A stretch of DNA of 64,000 bases from the NCBI RefSeq assembly GCF_023195515.1, contig NZ_JALPKR020000002.1:1961001-2025000 (forward strand), read 5' to 3'. The notes under the pieces were generated by a model. It was not told where the DNA came from and made no database searches. It was given only the letters and a program-made list of their open reading frames with translations. How positions within the stretch are numbered: the stretch's first letter is position 1; each line of letters begins with the position of its first letter. The DNA is from Variovorax sp. S12S4. Lineage in GTDB: Bacteria; Pseudomonadota; Gammaproteobacteria; Burkholderiales; Burkholderiaceae_C. Positions 37,214 to 45,790 of the stretch are shown one piece after another. The translations under genes were made by a program, and so were the position numbers.

Positions 37214-38470
37214 CTAGCTGGAAGCGGGAGCCTCGGGCACCGCTGCCATGCGGCTTCCCGGCAACAAGTCGTTCCAGGGCTGGACGCTTCGGGGTTCCTG
37301 CGCAAGCCGCAGGTACACCATTGCAATCCACAGCAGCGCCAGGCCGATCTGCGCGTCGCGCACGGCGGAGTTCACGCTGGACGCGATCAGCGCAATCAGC
37401 GTGGCCGCCAACGCGTAGCGGCCCGCAATGTCGGGCCGTTTCCATGCCTGCCAGACAGCGCCGACCATGATCACCAGCAGGCTCAGCAAGGCCGGCAGGC
37501 CGCCCTGCGCGCCGACCCACAGGAAGTCGTTGTGCGGCATGTTTGAATCCGCAAACATCGCCGGTCCGCGCTTGTGCCACTGGCTGGTCCAGCCGCCGAT
37601 GCCCCATCCGGTGAGCGGCCGGTCGGCAATCATGAGGCCGGTGTCGCGGTACATGTAGTAGCGGATGACCCAGCTGCCCTTGAAGACCGCGCCGGCCTGC
37701 GCCTTTTCGATTTCCTCGATGCCGGTCTCGACCTTGTGCTGCAGCTGCGGCAACTGGTAGAGCGCGGCGGCCAGCACCACGGCGCCCAGCACCAGCGAGC
37801 TCACCAGCATCTTCAGGTGGCTGCGCCATTGGTGGATGCACACCACCGGAATCACCAGCATCAGCGCGAGCACCGAGGTGCGGGAGGTGAGCGGCAGCGC
37901 CACCACCAGGCCCAGGCCGAGCACCAGCACAAAGGCGGGAACGGCGCGCAGCGGCTTGTGCGCGGCGATCTGCGCAATGCCCCAGACCGCGGCCGTGGAC
38001 GCCACCACGCTGAACAGCAGCGCGTTGCTGATCGACTTGTTGCCCACCTCCATGACCACCGCGCGCAGCGGCGACCAGATCGGAAAGCCCGTGGCGTAGA
38101 ACGCGACGATCAGCACGATGTTCAGCGCCGCGATCAGCAGGAAGCCGCGCAGCGCCCAGATCGCTTCTTCGCGCGTGAGCGCCATCGCCATCAATATCGT
38201 GATACCGATGCGCAGGCCGTGGAACAGGTTGGAGCCGGTCTCGGGGTAGTGCGGCCCGATGGCCAGCACGACGAAAGTCCACCCCAGGTACGCCACCAGC
38301 GGCCACCACAGCGGGTTGGCGCGCAGCCGCTCATAGCGCTCGCGGTAGCTGCCGGCCACCAGCATGGTGGCGAGCAGCAGCAAGGCCGAAAGGTAGGTGA
38401 CGCCGACGGGCAGGAACACCACCAGCCCCCAGAACGCGGCCGCGGGCCTGACGATGTGCGATCTCTGCAT
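37214..38470 (-). CDS. O-antigen ligase/Wzy-like polytopic membrane protein
   Basis: The protein has 418 aa with about eleven hydrophobic segments. The large periplasmic loop after residue ~220 carries the pattern IADRPLTGWGIGGW followed by NMPHNDFLWVGAQGG, which is the conserved signature of the Wzy_C/O-antigen ligase family (WaaL, PglL and relatives). It would transfer a polysaccharide or glycan chain to lipid A-core or another acceptor at the periplasmic face. No glycosyltransferase genes surround it, so its acceptor is unknown. It lies 71 bp downstream of the histidine kinase gene; a GC-rich potential hairpin fills the gap. Confidence 0.85.
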   Translation of the reverse strand: MQRSHIVRPAAAFWGLVVFLPVGVTYLSALLLLATMLVAGSYRERYERLRANPLWWPLVAYLGWTFVVLAIGPHYPETGSNLFHGLRIGITILMAMALTREEAIWALRGFLLIAALNIVLIVAFYATGFPIWSPLRAVVMEVGNKSISNALLFSVVASTAAVWGIAQIAAHKPLRAVPAFVLVLGLGLVVALPLTSRTSVLALMLVIPVVCIHQWRSHLKMLVSSLVLGAVVLAAALYQLPQLQHKVETGIEEIEKAQAGAVFKGSWVIRYYMYRDTGLMIADRPLTGWGIGGWTSQWHKRGPAMFADSNMPHNDFLWVGAQGGLPALLSLLVIMVGAVWQAWKRPDIAGRYALAATLIALIASSVNSAVRDAQIGLALLWIAMVYLRLAQEPRSVQPWNDLLPGSRMAAVPEAPASS

Positions 38471-38541
38471 AGGGGCGGGATTTTAGGTGGGGCCGGGTGG
38501 CCCCGACCTGACTGGCCCCGGCCCGCCGCCGGGAGGCGGAT

Positions 38542-39741
38542 TCAATGCGCGGGTGCGCCCGCCGGCAGGCGGATCACGAAGCTCGCGCCGCCTTCGGGAC
38601 CCTCTTCGCAGCGCACGCTGCCGCCATGCCGCTCGGCAATCGACTTCACCAGCGCCAGCCCCAGGCCGACGCCGCCGTTGCGCTCGCTGGCGCCGGGCAG
38701 CCGGTAAAAGGGCTCGAAGATGCGTTCGCGCAGGGCTGGCGGCACGCCGGGGCCGCGGTCGGTAACGCGCACCGTCGCAAAGCCGTTGGCGCTGCCGAGC
38801 TCCACCCTGATGTCGCCGTTGCCATAGCGGCGGGCGTTTTCGAGCAGGTTGCGGATCGCCCGGCGCAGCAGGCGCGACACGCCGGGCACGGTAAGCCTGG
38901 CGTTGTCGGTGCCTTCGACCAGGTCGAGTTCGGCATTCACCTGCGAGCACTCCTCGGCCGCGAGCCCGGTCAGGTCGACCGCCTCGATGGTGCCCATGTC
39001 GGCCTCGCTCGCATCGAGCCGGCTGGCCAGCAGGATCTCGTCGATGAGCTGGTCGAGCTCGCCGATGTTGCGCGAGATTTCGTCGCGCGCCGCGGGGCTC
39101 GGGCGGTCGCCCATCAGTTCCAGCCCCATGCGGATGCGGGTGAGCGGCGAGCGCAGCTCGTGCGATGCATTGGCCAGCAGCGATTTGTGCGAGCGCACCA
39201 GTTTTTCGATGCGTTCGGCCGATGCGTTGAAACGTTTGGAGAGATCAGCCACTTCGTCCTGCCCTTCTTCGATCACGCGCACCGAAAGGTCGCCTTCGCC
39301 CCAGCGCTGCACACCGCGCTGCAGCGTCTCCAGCCGTTGCGTAAGGCGCCGCACGATGGGGTACACGCCCAGCGCCACGGCAATGCCCACGAGCGCAATC
39401 ATCCAGCCCAAGCCGAAAGGCGTGCGCCAGGGCGCGAACCCGCCGGTGCCGGTGGGCCGGTCGCGCGGCGCCACGCGCAGCGTGATGGCCTTGCCGTCGC
39501 TCAGCGTCACATCGAACTCCAGCCCCTGGCCCGGCACGCGCAGGGCCTTGCCGCTGCCGATGGTGCGGTCTTGCGCATCGAGCACCACCACGTTGCGCGG
39601 CACCGGGGCGAGGCGCTCGCGCTCGGCCTCCGCGGCTTCGCGCACGATCCAGTTGGCCATGAGCGTGAGGATGACGACGCCGCCCACCACCGCGAGCCAG
39701 ATGCGGACGTAGAGGTGCCGGGAGTACAGGCTGCGCAGCAT
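38542..39741 (-). CDS. Sensor histidine kinase (EnvZ/RstB/CpxA type)
   Basis: The protein has 399 aa. Topology is: transmembrane segment 1 (about 13-30), a periplasmic sensor domain of ~80 residues, transmembrane segment 2 (about 110-130), a HAMP domain (about 130-185), a dimerisation domain with the phosphorylated H194 in NASHELRSPLTRIRM, and an ATPase domain with N, G1 and G2 boxes (NLLENARRYG, DRGPGVP, GVGLGLALVKSI). It starts 7 bp after the response-regulator stop. It is the last of five tightly spaced genes that begin with a ketosynthase. The signal sensed is unknown. Confidence 0.94.
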   Translation of the reverse strand: MLRSLYSRHLYVRIWLAVVGGVVILTLMANWIVREAAEAERERLAPVPRNVVVLDAQDRTIGSGKALRVPGQGLEFDVTLSDGKAITLRVAPRDRPTGTGGFAPWRTPFGLGWMIALVGIAVALGVYPIVRRLTQRLETLQRGVQRWGEGDLSVRVIEEGQDEVADLSKRFNASAERIEKLVRSHKSLLANASHELRSPLTRIRMGLELMGDRPSPAARDEISRNIGELDQLIDEILLASRLDASEADMGTIEAVDLTGLAAEECSQVNAELDLVEGTDNARLTVPGVSRLLRRAIRNLLENARRYGNGDIRVELGSANGFATVRVTDRGPGVPPALRERIFEPFYRLPGASERNGGVGLGLALVKSIAERHGGSVRCEEGPEGGASFVIRLPAGAPAH

Positions 39742-39748
39742 CGGCCGG

Positions 39749-40471
39749 TCAGTCCTGCTGCTTGGCGAATACGTAGCCCACGCCGCGCACGGTAAGAATG
39801 CGCTTCGGGTTCTTGGCGTCGACCTCGATGGCCGCGCGGATGCGGCCCATGTGCACGTCGATCGAGCGGTCGAAGGCTTCGAGCTCTCGGCCGCGCACGG
39901 CTTCCATGATCTGGTCGCGCGTAAGCACGCGGCCCGCGCGCTCGGCCATGGCCACCAGCAGGTCGAACTGGTAGGAGGTGAGGTCGGCCACCGCGCCGCC
40001 CACGGACACGGTGCGCGCGTTGCGATCGATCTCGAGCGTGCCGAAGCGCATCACCGTGCTGGCTTCGGTGTCGGCGTTGTTCTCGCTGCGGCGGCGCAGC
40101 ACCGCGCGGATGCGCGCCAGCAGCTCGCGTGGCTCGAAAGGCTTGGGCAGGTAGTCGTCGGCGCCGATCTCCAGGCCGATGATGCGGTCCATGGGGTCGC
40201 CCTTGGCGGTGAGCATGAGCACCGACACCTTCGAAGCCGGAGCGGGCAGCGAGCGGATGCGGCGGCAGATTTCAAGGCCGTCGGTGTCGGGCAGCATCAG
40301 GTCGAGGATCACCAGGTCGGGCGCGTGCTGCTGCAGCTGCTCGAGGCCGCTGGCGCCATCGCCGGCATGGGTGAAGAGAAAACCCGACTGCGTCAGGTAT
40401 TCGCCCACCATCTGCGCCAGGCGGGCGTCGTCTTCGATCATCAGGAGTTGGGGGGTGCTCATGCGCTTCAT
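39749..40471 (-). CDS. OmpR-family response regulator
   Basis: The protein has 240 aa. The receiver domain has the acidic pair E13/D14/D15, the phosphoacceptor D57 in VILDLMLPD and the conserved Lys in YLPKPFEPREL. A winged-helix DNA-binding domain follows (SYQFDLLVAMAERAGRVLTRDQI, ending RILTVRGVGYVF). With the ATG at 40471, the start overlaps the stop of the halogenase-like gene (ATGA); a second ATG at 40462 is possible. The kinase gene follows. The closest named relatives are RstA/CpxR. Targets are unknown, but the operon itself is an obvious candidate. Confidence 0.94.
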   Translation of the reverse strand: MKRMSTPQLLMIEDDARLAQMVGEYLTQSGFLFTHAGDGASGLEQLQQHAPDLVILDLMLPDTDGLEICRRIRSLPAPASKVSVLMLTAKGDPMDRIIGLEIGADDYLPKPFEPRELLARIRAVLRRRSENNADTEASTVMRFGTLEIDRNARTVSVGGAVADLTSYQFDLLVAMAERAGRVLTRDQIMEAVRGRELEAFDRSIDVHMGRIRAAIEVDAKNPKRILTVRGVGYVFAKQQD

Positions 40472-42174
40472 GGTCGTGCACGGGGGGCAACGGGGCTTGA
40501 ACGCTCCGTAAAGTTGGGTAAACGCGGCTCCCGATGGTCAACCGGAAGCGCTGCGAAAAGCATAGCGCCGCTTTCCGCGCGTGCGGGCGGCGACGACATG
40601 TTTTCTTCGAGGAGAGAGGGCAGGGGGCAATCGCCCAGGTCCGTATTGTCGGCCCGCGCCCGCTCGAGAATTTCGCGTGCGAGCTGCCGCAGCTGCGCCG
40701 TGGAGGCCCGGATGCGCGCCTTGAACCCGGCATCGTCCAGCCGCGGGTCCTTCAGGCTCCGGTTGAGTTCGGCGAACCACGGCATTGCGGCCTGGTCGAG
40801 CAGCACCGGGGCGTTGCGCCTGGCGCTTGCCGCAGACCATGCGCGCAGCAGCTGCTGGACCGCCAGGTTCAGGCGCTGGCAATGCTGCAGTTCTTCCTTC
40901 AGGCTGCCGAGCAGCATCAGGTCGGTGAGCCGCTGCTGGAAGAAGATCTGCGACAGCACGCCCCAGTAGTAGGCGTAGTCCCAGATCACCTTCACCGGCA
41001 GCACCTCGGGGTCGCCGAACAGCGGGTACTGGTCCTGGTAGAGCGCCAGCGTGCTCTCGTAGAACGAGTGGTAGATCTGGTCGTACAGCTGCGCGCGCGC
41101 CTCCACCGAACGGCCCGCGCGGTCGTGCGCCACCAGGTCGGTGATGTAGGTGTTGCTCATCGCGATGAAGTCGCTGCCCGGCGAATAGAACGGGTCGAGA
41201 AACAACCCCGCCTCACCCGTCAGCGCCCACCGCTGGCCCGAGAACACCTGCTTGCAGCCGTGCGAGAAGTGCTTGAGAAAGGCGAAGTCCTGCAGCAGGT
41301 GCCGCTTGCCGTCGAGCGCTTCATACAGCCGCGGCTGGTAGGTGGCAAACCATTGCATCGCCTTCTCGAAGGTGTCGATGGTGTCCAGCGGATGCAGCTT
41401 GGGGTCCGCCACGATGCCCACCGAGTGCGAGCCCGAGGCCAGCGGAATCAGCCAGGCCCAGTACCCGGCGCCGCACAGGTGATTGGTCGAAAGCCAGCGC
41501 GCGCGGGGATCGCAGCGCGCCTGCCAGTCGGCGTTGTCGCTCCAGTCGTCGATGGCAATGCGCTCGCCGATGCGAAACCACACCGCGTTGACGTCATGCG
41601 CGTTGGGCTCGGCCAACCCCAGCTTGCGCTTGAGCAGCCCGGCCCGCCCGCAGGCATCGATGATCCAGCGCGCCTCGGCGCTGCGCGTCTGGTCGCCGCG
41701 CGTCCATTCGATGCGATGCGGCGCCTTGGCATCCGAGGCCAGTTCGACGCGGCGCACCAGCGAGGCATCGTCGAAGCGCACGCCGCGCCGAACGGCCTCC
41801 TGGGCAAGATAGTTCTCGAAGATGCCGCGGTCGATCTGGTAGCTGGGCACCGCCAGGTAGCGGCTCGCGCCGATCTCGGTGACCTGGTCGATGTCGCGTC
41901 GGCCCTCGCTGAAGAAAAAGCGAAAGCCGAACTTGCGCAATTGCGCGCTGTCCATGTGCGGCTTGAGGCCGAGCACCGTGTCGAAGTAGTGCGCGCCGAT
42001 TTCCACCGACGATTCGCCCACCTTGTGGGCCGCGTGCGGCACCGGGTGCTTGCGGCGCTCCAGCACCAGCACGTCGATGTTGTCGAAGCGCTGCTTGAGC
42101 TGCAGCGCCAGCGTGAGGCCCGCGAGCCCGCCGCCCATGATCACTGCGTCACATGTATGCGCAGTGCCGGTCAT
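40468..42174 (-). CDS. FAD-dependent halogenase-like oxidoreductase
   Basis: The protein has 568 aa. The FAD-binding GxGxxG-type loop is GGGLAG (14-19). The flavin halogenase signature WxWxIP appears as WAWLIP (239-244), and a lysine (K81, RKFGFRF) sits where halogenases keep the catalytic Lys. GEAGLFLDPFYSPGSDF is the second FAD motif. Such proteins accompany ketosynthases in aryl-polyene/xanthomonadin-type pigment clusters, where they modify the aryl head group or act on carrier-bound substrates. It starts 6 bp after the chain-length-factor stop and overlaps the response regulator gene. Halogenation is likely but a monooxygenase role is not excluded. Confidence 0.82.
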   Translation of the reverse strand: MTGTAHTCDAVIMGGGLAGLTLALQLKQRFDNIDVLVLERRKHPVPHAAHKVGESSVEIGAHYFDTVLGLKPHMDSAQLRKFGFRFFFSEGRRDIDQVTEIGASRYLAVPSYQIDRGIFENYLAQEAVRRGVRFDDASLVRRVELASDAKAPHRIEWTRGDQTRSAEARWIIDACGRAGLLKRKLGLAEPNAHDVNAVWFRIGERIAIDDWSDNADWQARCDPRARWLSTNHLCGAGYWAWLIPLASGSHSVGIVADPKLHPLDTIDTFEKAMQWFATYQPRLYEALDGKRHLLQDFAFLKHFSHGCKQVFSGQRWALTGEAGLFLDPFYSPGSDFIAMSNTYITDLVAHDRAGRSVEARAQLYDQIYHSFYESTLALYQDQYPLFGDPEVLPVKVIWDYAYYWGVLSQIFFQQRLTDLMLLGSLKEELQHCQRLNLAVQQLLRAWSAASARRNAPVLLDQAAMPWFAELNRSLKDPRLDDAGFKARIRASTAQLRQLAREILERARADNTDLGDCPLPSLLEENMSSPPARAESGAMLFAALPVDHREPRLPNFTERSSPVAPRARP

Positions 42175-42180
42175 GGAACT

Positions 42181-43023
42181 TCAGTCCCGGACCCGCTGCA
42201 GTTGCAGCCGCAGCGCCAGGGTGGAAGAAAGCGGCAGGTCCAGCGGCCCGGGCGGGTCGTCATCCGCCACGCGCGCCAGCGATTCGAACAGGCCGAGCGC
42301 ATGCGCCATCGGGTTGATGTGCACCAGTGTCTTGGCGGCGTCGGAAATCGGCGCCGGCGCGCTGCCGTCGCCGATCTCCGTCGACCAGTCGAAAGATGCC
42401 ACGGTGCGCTCGGTGCGCTCGGGCGCAATCACCAGCGCCACGGCCAGCAGGCCCTGGCTGTCGGTCACCGACGTCAGCGCGCCCACGGTGGGCGTGTCGT
42501 AGCCCACCAGCAGCACCGGCGAGTGGTCGGCCGCGCACTGCACCGCCGCTTCGAGCAGGCCGGCGGCGAAGCTGTTCTCGTAGGCCGACACCGAGTTGCT
42601 GGCCGCCATGCAGCCGGTGCCGATGGTCCAGTAGCCCACGGCCGCGTTGTGCACCGAGTTGTGAAAGCGCGTGGGCGATAGCACCGTGGAGTCGGTGGCG
42701 AGCGTGCTGCACATGTAGTCGTTGATCGAAAGATCGCCGTGCGCCGAGACGAACACGCAGGGCACGTCGGCTGCATTGCGGCCCGCGCCCGCCATCGAGG
42801 CGGCGGCCACCTCGAGCGCGAGGGCCACGGTGTCGGGCGCGCGGCGGCGTTCGGCGGGGGCCAGCACCTGCGGCGACGGGCGCTTGGCGGGCGGGTCGGT
42901 GAGCGTGCCTTCGCCGCGGAAGGCAGCGCGGGCGGCCTCCCAGCCTGGCAGCGTGGGCGTCCAGAAGGCGGGGCCTTCGATGTAGAGGGTGGGCGGCTTC
43001 GGAGCCTGGTTCGCGGCTGTCAT
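42181..43023 (-). CDS. Beta-ketoacyl synthase chain-length-factor-like protein
   Basis: The protein has 280 aa, shorter than a full ketosynthase. It resembles the N-terminal thiolase half found in the chain-length-factor family of aryl-polyene systems: FVSAHGDLSINDYMCSTLA, RFHNSVHNAAVGYW and TGCMAASNSVSAYENSFAAG. The second half with the two catalytic histidines is missing, so it should act as a partner of the ketosynthase encoded just upstream, whose stop overlaps its ATG. Together they would extend a polyene chain of set length. The exact product is unknown. Confidence 0.85.
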   Translation of the reverse strand: MTAANQAPKPPTLYIEGPAFWTPTLPGWEAARAAFRGEGTLTDPPAKRPSPQVLAPAERRRAPDTVALALEVAAASMAGAGRNAADVPCVFVSAHGDLSINDYMCSTLATDSTVLSPTRFHNSVHNAAVGYWTIGTGCMAASNSVSAYENSFAAGLLEAAVQCAADHSPVLLVGYDTPTVGALTSVTDSQGLLAVALVIAPERTERTVASFDWSTEIGDGSAPAPISDAAKTLVHINPMAHALGLFESLARVADDDPPGPLDLPLSSTLALRLQLQRVRD

Positions 43024-44222
43024 TGAACAGCCTTGCCGAACACCAGCGAGCAGTTGTTGCCGCCGAAACCGAAGGAGTTGGTCAGCGCGTAGCGAACCTC
43101 GCCGTGCGCGGGCTCCAGCTTGATCTGCGGCCCGAAGCCCGTGTCGAGTTCGTTCGTGTTCACGGTGCCGGGCATCAGCCCGCGTTCGATGGCCAGCAGG
43201 CTGATCACCGATTCGACGATGCCCGCCGCGCCCAGCGTGTGGCCCATGAAGCCCTTGGTCGAACTGGCATGCGTGGTGGCCGGAAAGCGGCGCGCCACCA
43301 GCGCGCCTTCGACTTCGTCGTTCTTCTGGCTCGCCGTGCCGTGCATGTTGATGTAGTCGATGGCGTCGGGTGCCAGGCCCGCGCGCGCCAGCGCCTCGTC
43401 AAGCGCGCGTTCGGCGCCCAGGCCTTCGGGGTGCGGCGTCGACATGTGGTGCGCATCGCTGGCTTCACCGTAGCCGAGGAGGCGCAGCGGCGCGGCTGCG
43501 TCGTCCTGCACGCGCTCCACCAGCGCAAAGCCGGCCGCCTCGCCCAGGCTGATGCCCTTGCGGCCGGCGTCGAAAGGCCGGCACGGCTCGCTCGACACCA
43601 GTTCGAGCGAGTTGAAGCCGAACAGCACGCTGCCGCACAGCGTGTCGACGCCGCCCACCACGGCGGCATCGGCCAGCCCGAGGCGGATCAGCCGCTCGGC
43701 CGAGGCGAACACCTTGGCGCTCGACGAACAGGCGGTGGAAATCGTCTCGCTGGGGCCGGTGAGTCCGAGCACCTGCTGCACGAACATGGCCAGCGAGTGC
43801 GGCGTGTGCACCGCCGGGCGTCGCTGGTTCACGGGAAAGAGCCCGTCGGCGTCGAGCTGGGTGTAGGCCAGTTCGGTTTCGCCGATGCTGGATGTGGAGG
43901 TGCCCAGGATCAGCGCGATGCGCGAAGGCCCGTACTTGGCCCGCGCGGCTGCCACGGCTTCGGGAAACCCGTCGGCATGCAGGCCCAGCCAGGCGAGCCG
44001 GTTGTTGCGGCAGTCCCAGGGGGCGAGGTCTTCGGGCAGGCGAATGTCTTCGAGCCCGTCGACCCGGCCGATCCAGGTGGGCAGCGGCGCATCGCCGAAA
44101 TCGTTGGCGCGCAAGCCGCTGCGCGAATGCGCAAGCGCCTCGGCGAGCGGCTCCTTGCCGACACCGACGGCCGAAGTGGCCGTGAAGGCGCTGATCTGAA
44201 GGGGAGAAATGCGGGGCGGCAC
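43020..44222 (-). CDS. Beta-ketoacyl-ACP synthase (FabF-like, aryl-polyene type)
   Basis: The protein has 400 aa. The complete Cys-His-His triad is visible: C165 in ISTACSSSAK, the histidine in INMHGTASQKNDEVE and that in KGFMGHTLGAAG. It condenses malonyl-ACP onto an acyl chain. Partnering with a chain-length factor and a flavin enzyme points to a type II polyketide of the aryl-polyene class rather than primary fatty acid synthesis. It is the first gene of a five-gene leftward unit; the 124 bp before it, up to the convergently placed AmpG end, may hold the promoter. No ACP, dehydratase or ketoreductase genes are in the window. Confidence 0.88.
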   Translation of the reverse strand: MPPRISPLQISAFTATSAVGVGKEPLAEALAHSRSGLRANDFGDAPLPTWIGRVDGLEDIRLPEDLAPWDCRNNRLAWLGLHADGFPEAVAAARAKYGPSRIALILGTSTSSIGETELAYTQLDADGLFPVNQRRPAVHTPHSLAMFVQQVLGLTGPSETISTACSSSAKVFASAERLIRLGLADAAVVGGVDTLCGSVLFGFNSLELVSSEPCRPFDAGRKGISLGEAAGFALVERVQDDAAAPLRLLGYGEASDAHHMSTPHPEGLGAERALDEALARAGLAPDAIDYINMHGTASQKNDEVEGALVARRFPATTHASSTKGFMGHTLGAAGIVESVISLLAIERGLMPGTVNTNELDTGFGPQIKLEPAHGEVRYALTNSFGFGGNNCSLVFGKAVQ

Positions 44223-44346
44223 GTTGCTTGTGGGTTTCGGGCGAAGGTAATCGCTTTGAAAGCGATGCGAAAGGTAACCGGAAAGTGAAAGCCTAACAGT
44301 TGTGCGGGGCCCCCAGCGTCAGCTGTTTTCCTATAGGGCCCGTGCT

Positions 44347-45714
44347 CTATTGACGCTCGGCAGGGGCTATGGTCGTGGTGATTCGGGCAGCCAAGGCCAC
44401 CAGCAGCAGCACCGGCACCCCCAGCAGGGCGGTGGCGGTAAAGAACGGGGCGTAGCCGTAGGCATCGACAAAAACACCCGAGTAGCCGGCAATGAACTTC
44501 GGCAGCAGCAGCATCAACGAGCTGAACAGGGCGTATTGCGTGGCGGAGTAGCTGATGTTCGTCAGGCTGGAGAGATAGGCAATGAACGCCGCCGAGGCGA
44601 TGCCGCCAGCCAGGTTGTCGGCCGACACCACCGCGATCAGCGCCGTAAGGTCGTGTCCGCGCGAGGCCAGCCAGGCAAAGAGCAGGTTGCTCGCGGCGCT
44701 GAGCACCGCGCCCAGCATCAGCACGCGCATCACGCCCAGGCGCATCGACAGCACGCCGCCGACAAAGGCGCCGGCCAGCGTCATGACCACGCCGTAGATC
44801 TTGCTGACCGTGGCTACTTCGTCCTTGGTAAAGCCCATGTCCACGTAGAACGGATTGGCCATGATGCCCATCACCACGTCGCTGATGCGGTAGATGGCAA
44901 TCAGCGCGAGGATCAGCGCGGCTTGCCACTTGTAGCGGCGAATGAAGTCGGCAAAGGGCTCGATCAGCACGCCCTGCAGCCACTCGGCCGCGTTCTTGGC
45001 CTTGGGCAGCACGCGCCGCGCGGGCTCGGGCGAGAGCAGCACCGTGAGCACGCCGACCGCCATCGAGGCGGCCATGACCAGGTAGGCCGTTTTCCAGGCG
45101 CCGTTCTGGTACGCCCCAGCACCCGTGACGCCGGCCACCGGTGCGACTTCGGCCCAGGCCGCGACCCACAGCACGCCGGCGCCGGCCCAGATCATTGCAA
45201 GGCGGTAGCCCGTTTGATAGGCGGCCGCGAGCGCGGCCTGCTTGCGGGTTTCGGCCGATTCGATGCGGAAGGCGTCGAGCGCGATGTCTTGCGTGGCCGA
45301 GCCGAAGGCCACCAGCAGCGCACACCAGATCAGCGGCTGGAGCCCCTGGCGCGGATCGTTCAGTGCCATGCCGACCAGCCCCGCGATCACCAGCCCCTGC
45401 GCCAGCAGCAGCCAGCCGCGCCGGCGGCCGAGCAGCGTGGTCAGGGGCGGCAGCGGCAGCCGGTCGACCAGCGGCGCCCAGACCCATTTGAAGCCGTAGG
45501 CCAGGCCCACCCAGCTCAGGTAGCCGATGGTGGTGCGGTCGATGCCGGCCTCGCGCAGCCGGAAGCTCAGCGTGCCCAGCACCAGCAGCAGCGGCAGGCC
45601 GGCCGAAAAGCCGAGCGCCAGCATGCGCAGGGTGGCAGGCTCGAGATAGACCTTCAGCGCGTCGCGCCAGGGCAGGGAAGAGGCGGAGGAGGTTTCGGCG
45701 GGCTGGGCAGACAT
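44347..45714 (-). CDS. ampG: AmpG-like MFS transporter (muropeptide permease)
   Basis: The protein has 455 aa from MSAQPAETSS (an earlier ATG at 45732 is possible), with twelve or more hydrophobic segments. AmpG-like motifs are LGFSAGLPLLLVLGTLSFRLRE in the first helix, YGFKWVWAPLVDRLP and GSATQDIALDAFRIE. AmpG carries anhydro-muropeptides into the cytoplasm for cell-wall recycling and, in some species, beta-lactamase induction. It is divergent from the M48 protease gene. Some AmpG-family members serve siderophore or polyene clusters, but no such link can be shown here. Confidence 0.87.
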   Translation of the reverse strand: MSAQPAETSSASSLPWRDALKVYLEPATLRMLALGFSAGLPLLLVLGTLSFRLREAGIDRTTIGYLSWVGLAYGFKWVWAPLVDRLPLPPLTTLLGRRRGWLLLAQGLVIAGLVGMALNDPRQGLQPLIWCALLVAFGSATQDIALDAFRIESAETRKQAALAAAYQTGYRLAMIWAGAGVLWVAAWAEVAPVAGVTGAGAYQNGAWKTAYLVMAASMAVGVLTVLLSPEPARRVLPKAKNAAEWLQGVLIEPFADFIRRYKWQAALILALIAIYRISDVVMGIMANPFYVDMGFTKDEVATVSKIYGVVMTLAGAFVGGVLSMRLGVMRVLMLGAVLSAASNLLFAWLASRGHDLTALIAVVSADNLAGGIASAAFIAYLSSLTNISYSATQYALFSSLMLLLPKFIAGYSGVFVDAYGYAPFFTATALLGVPVLLLVALAARITTTIAPAERQ

Positions 45715-45790
45715 GAACCCCGGATTGTCCATGAGGGCGCGGCATGCGCCGAGCCGTCTTTTTGTCGGCAATTGTTCCTATGATCCGCGC

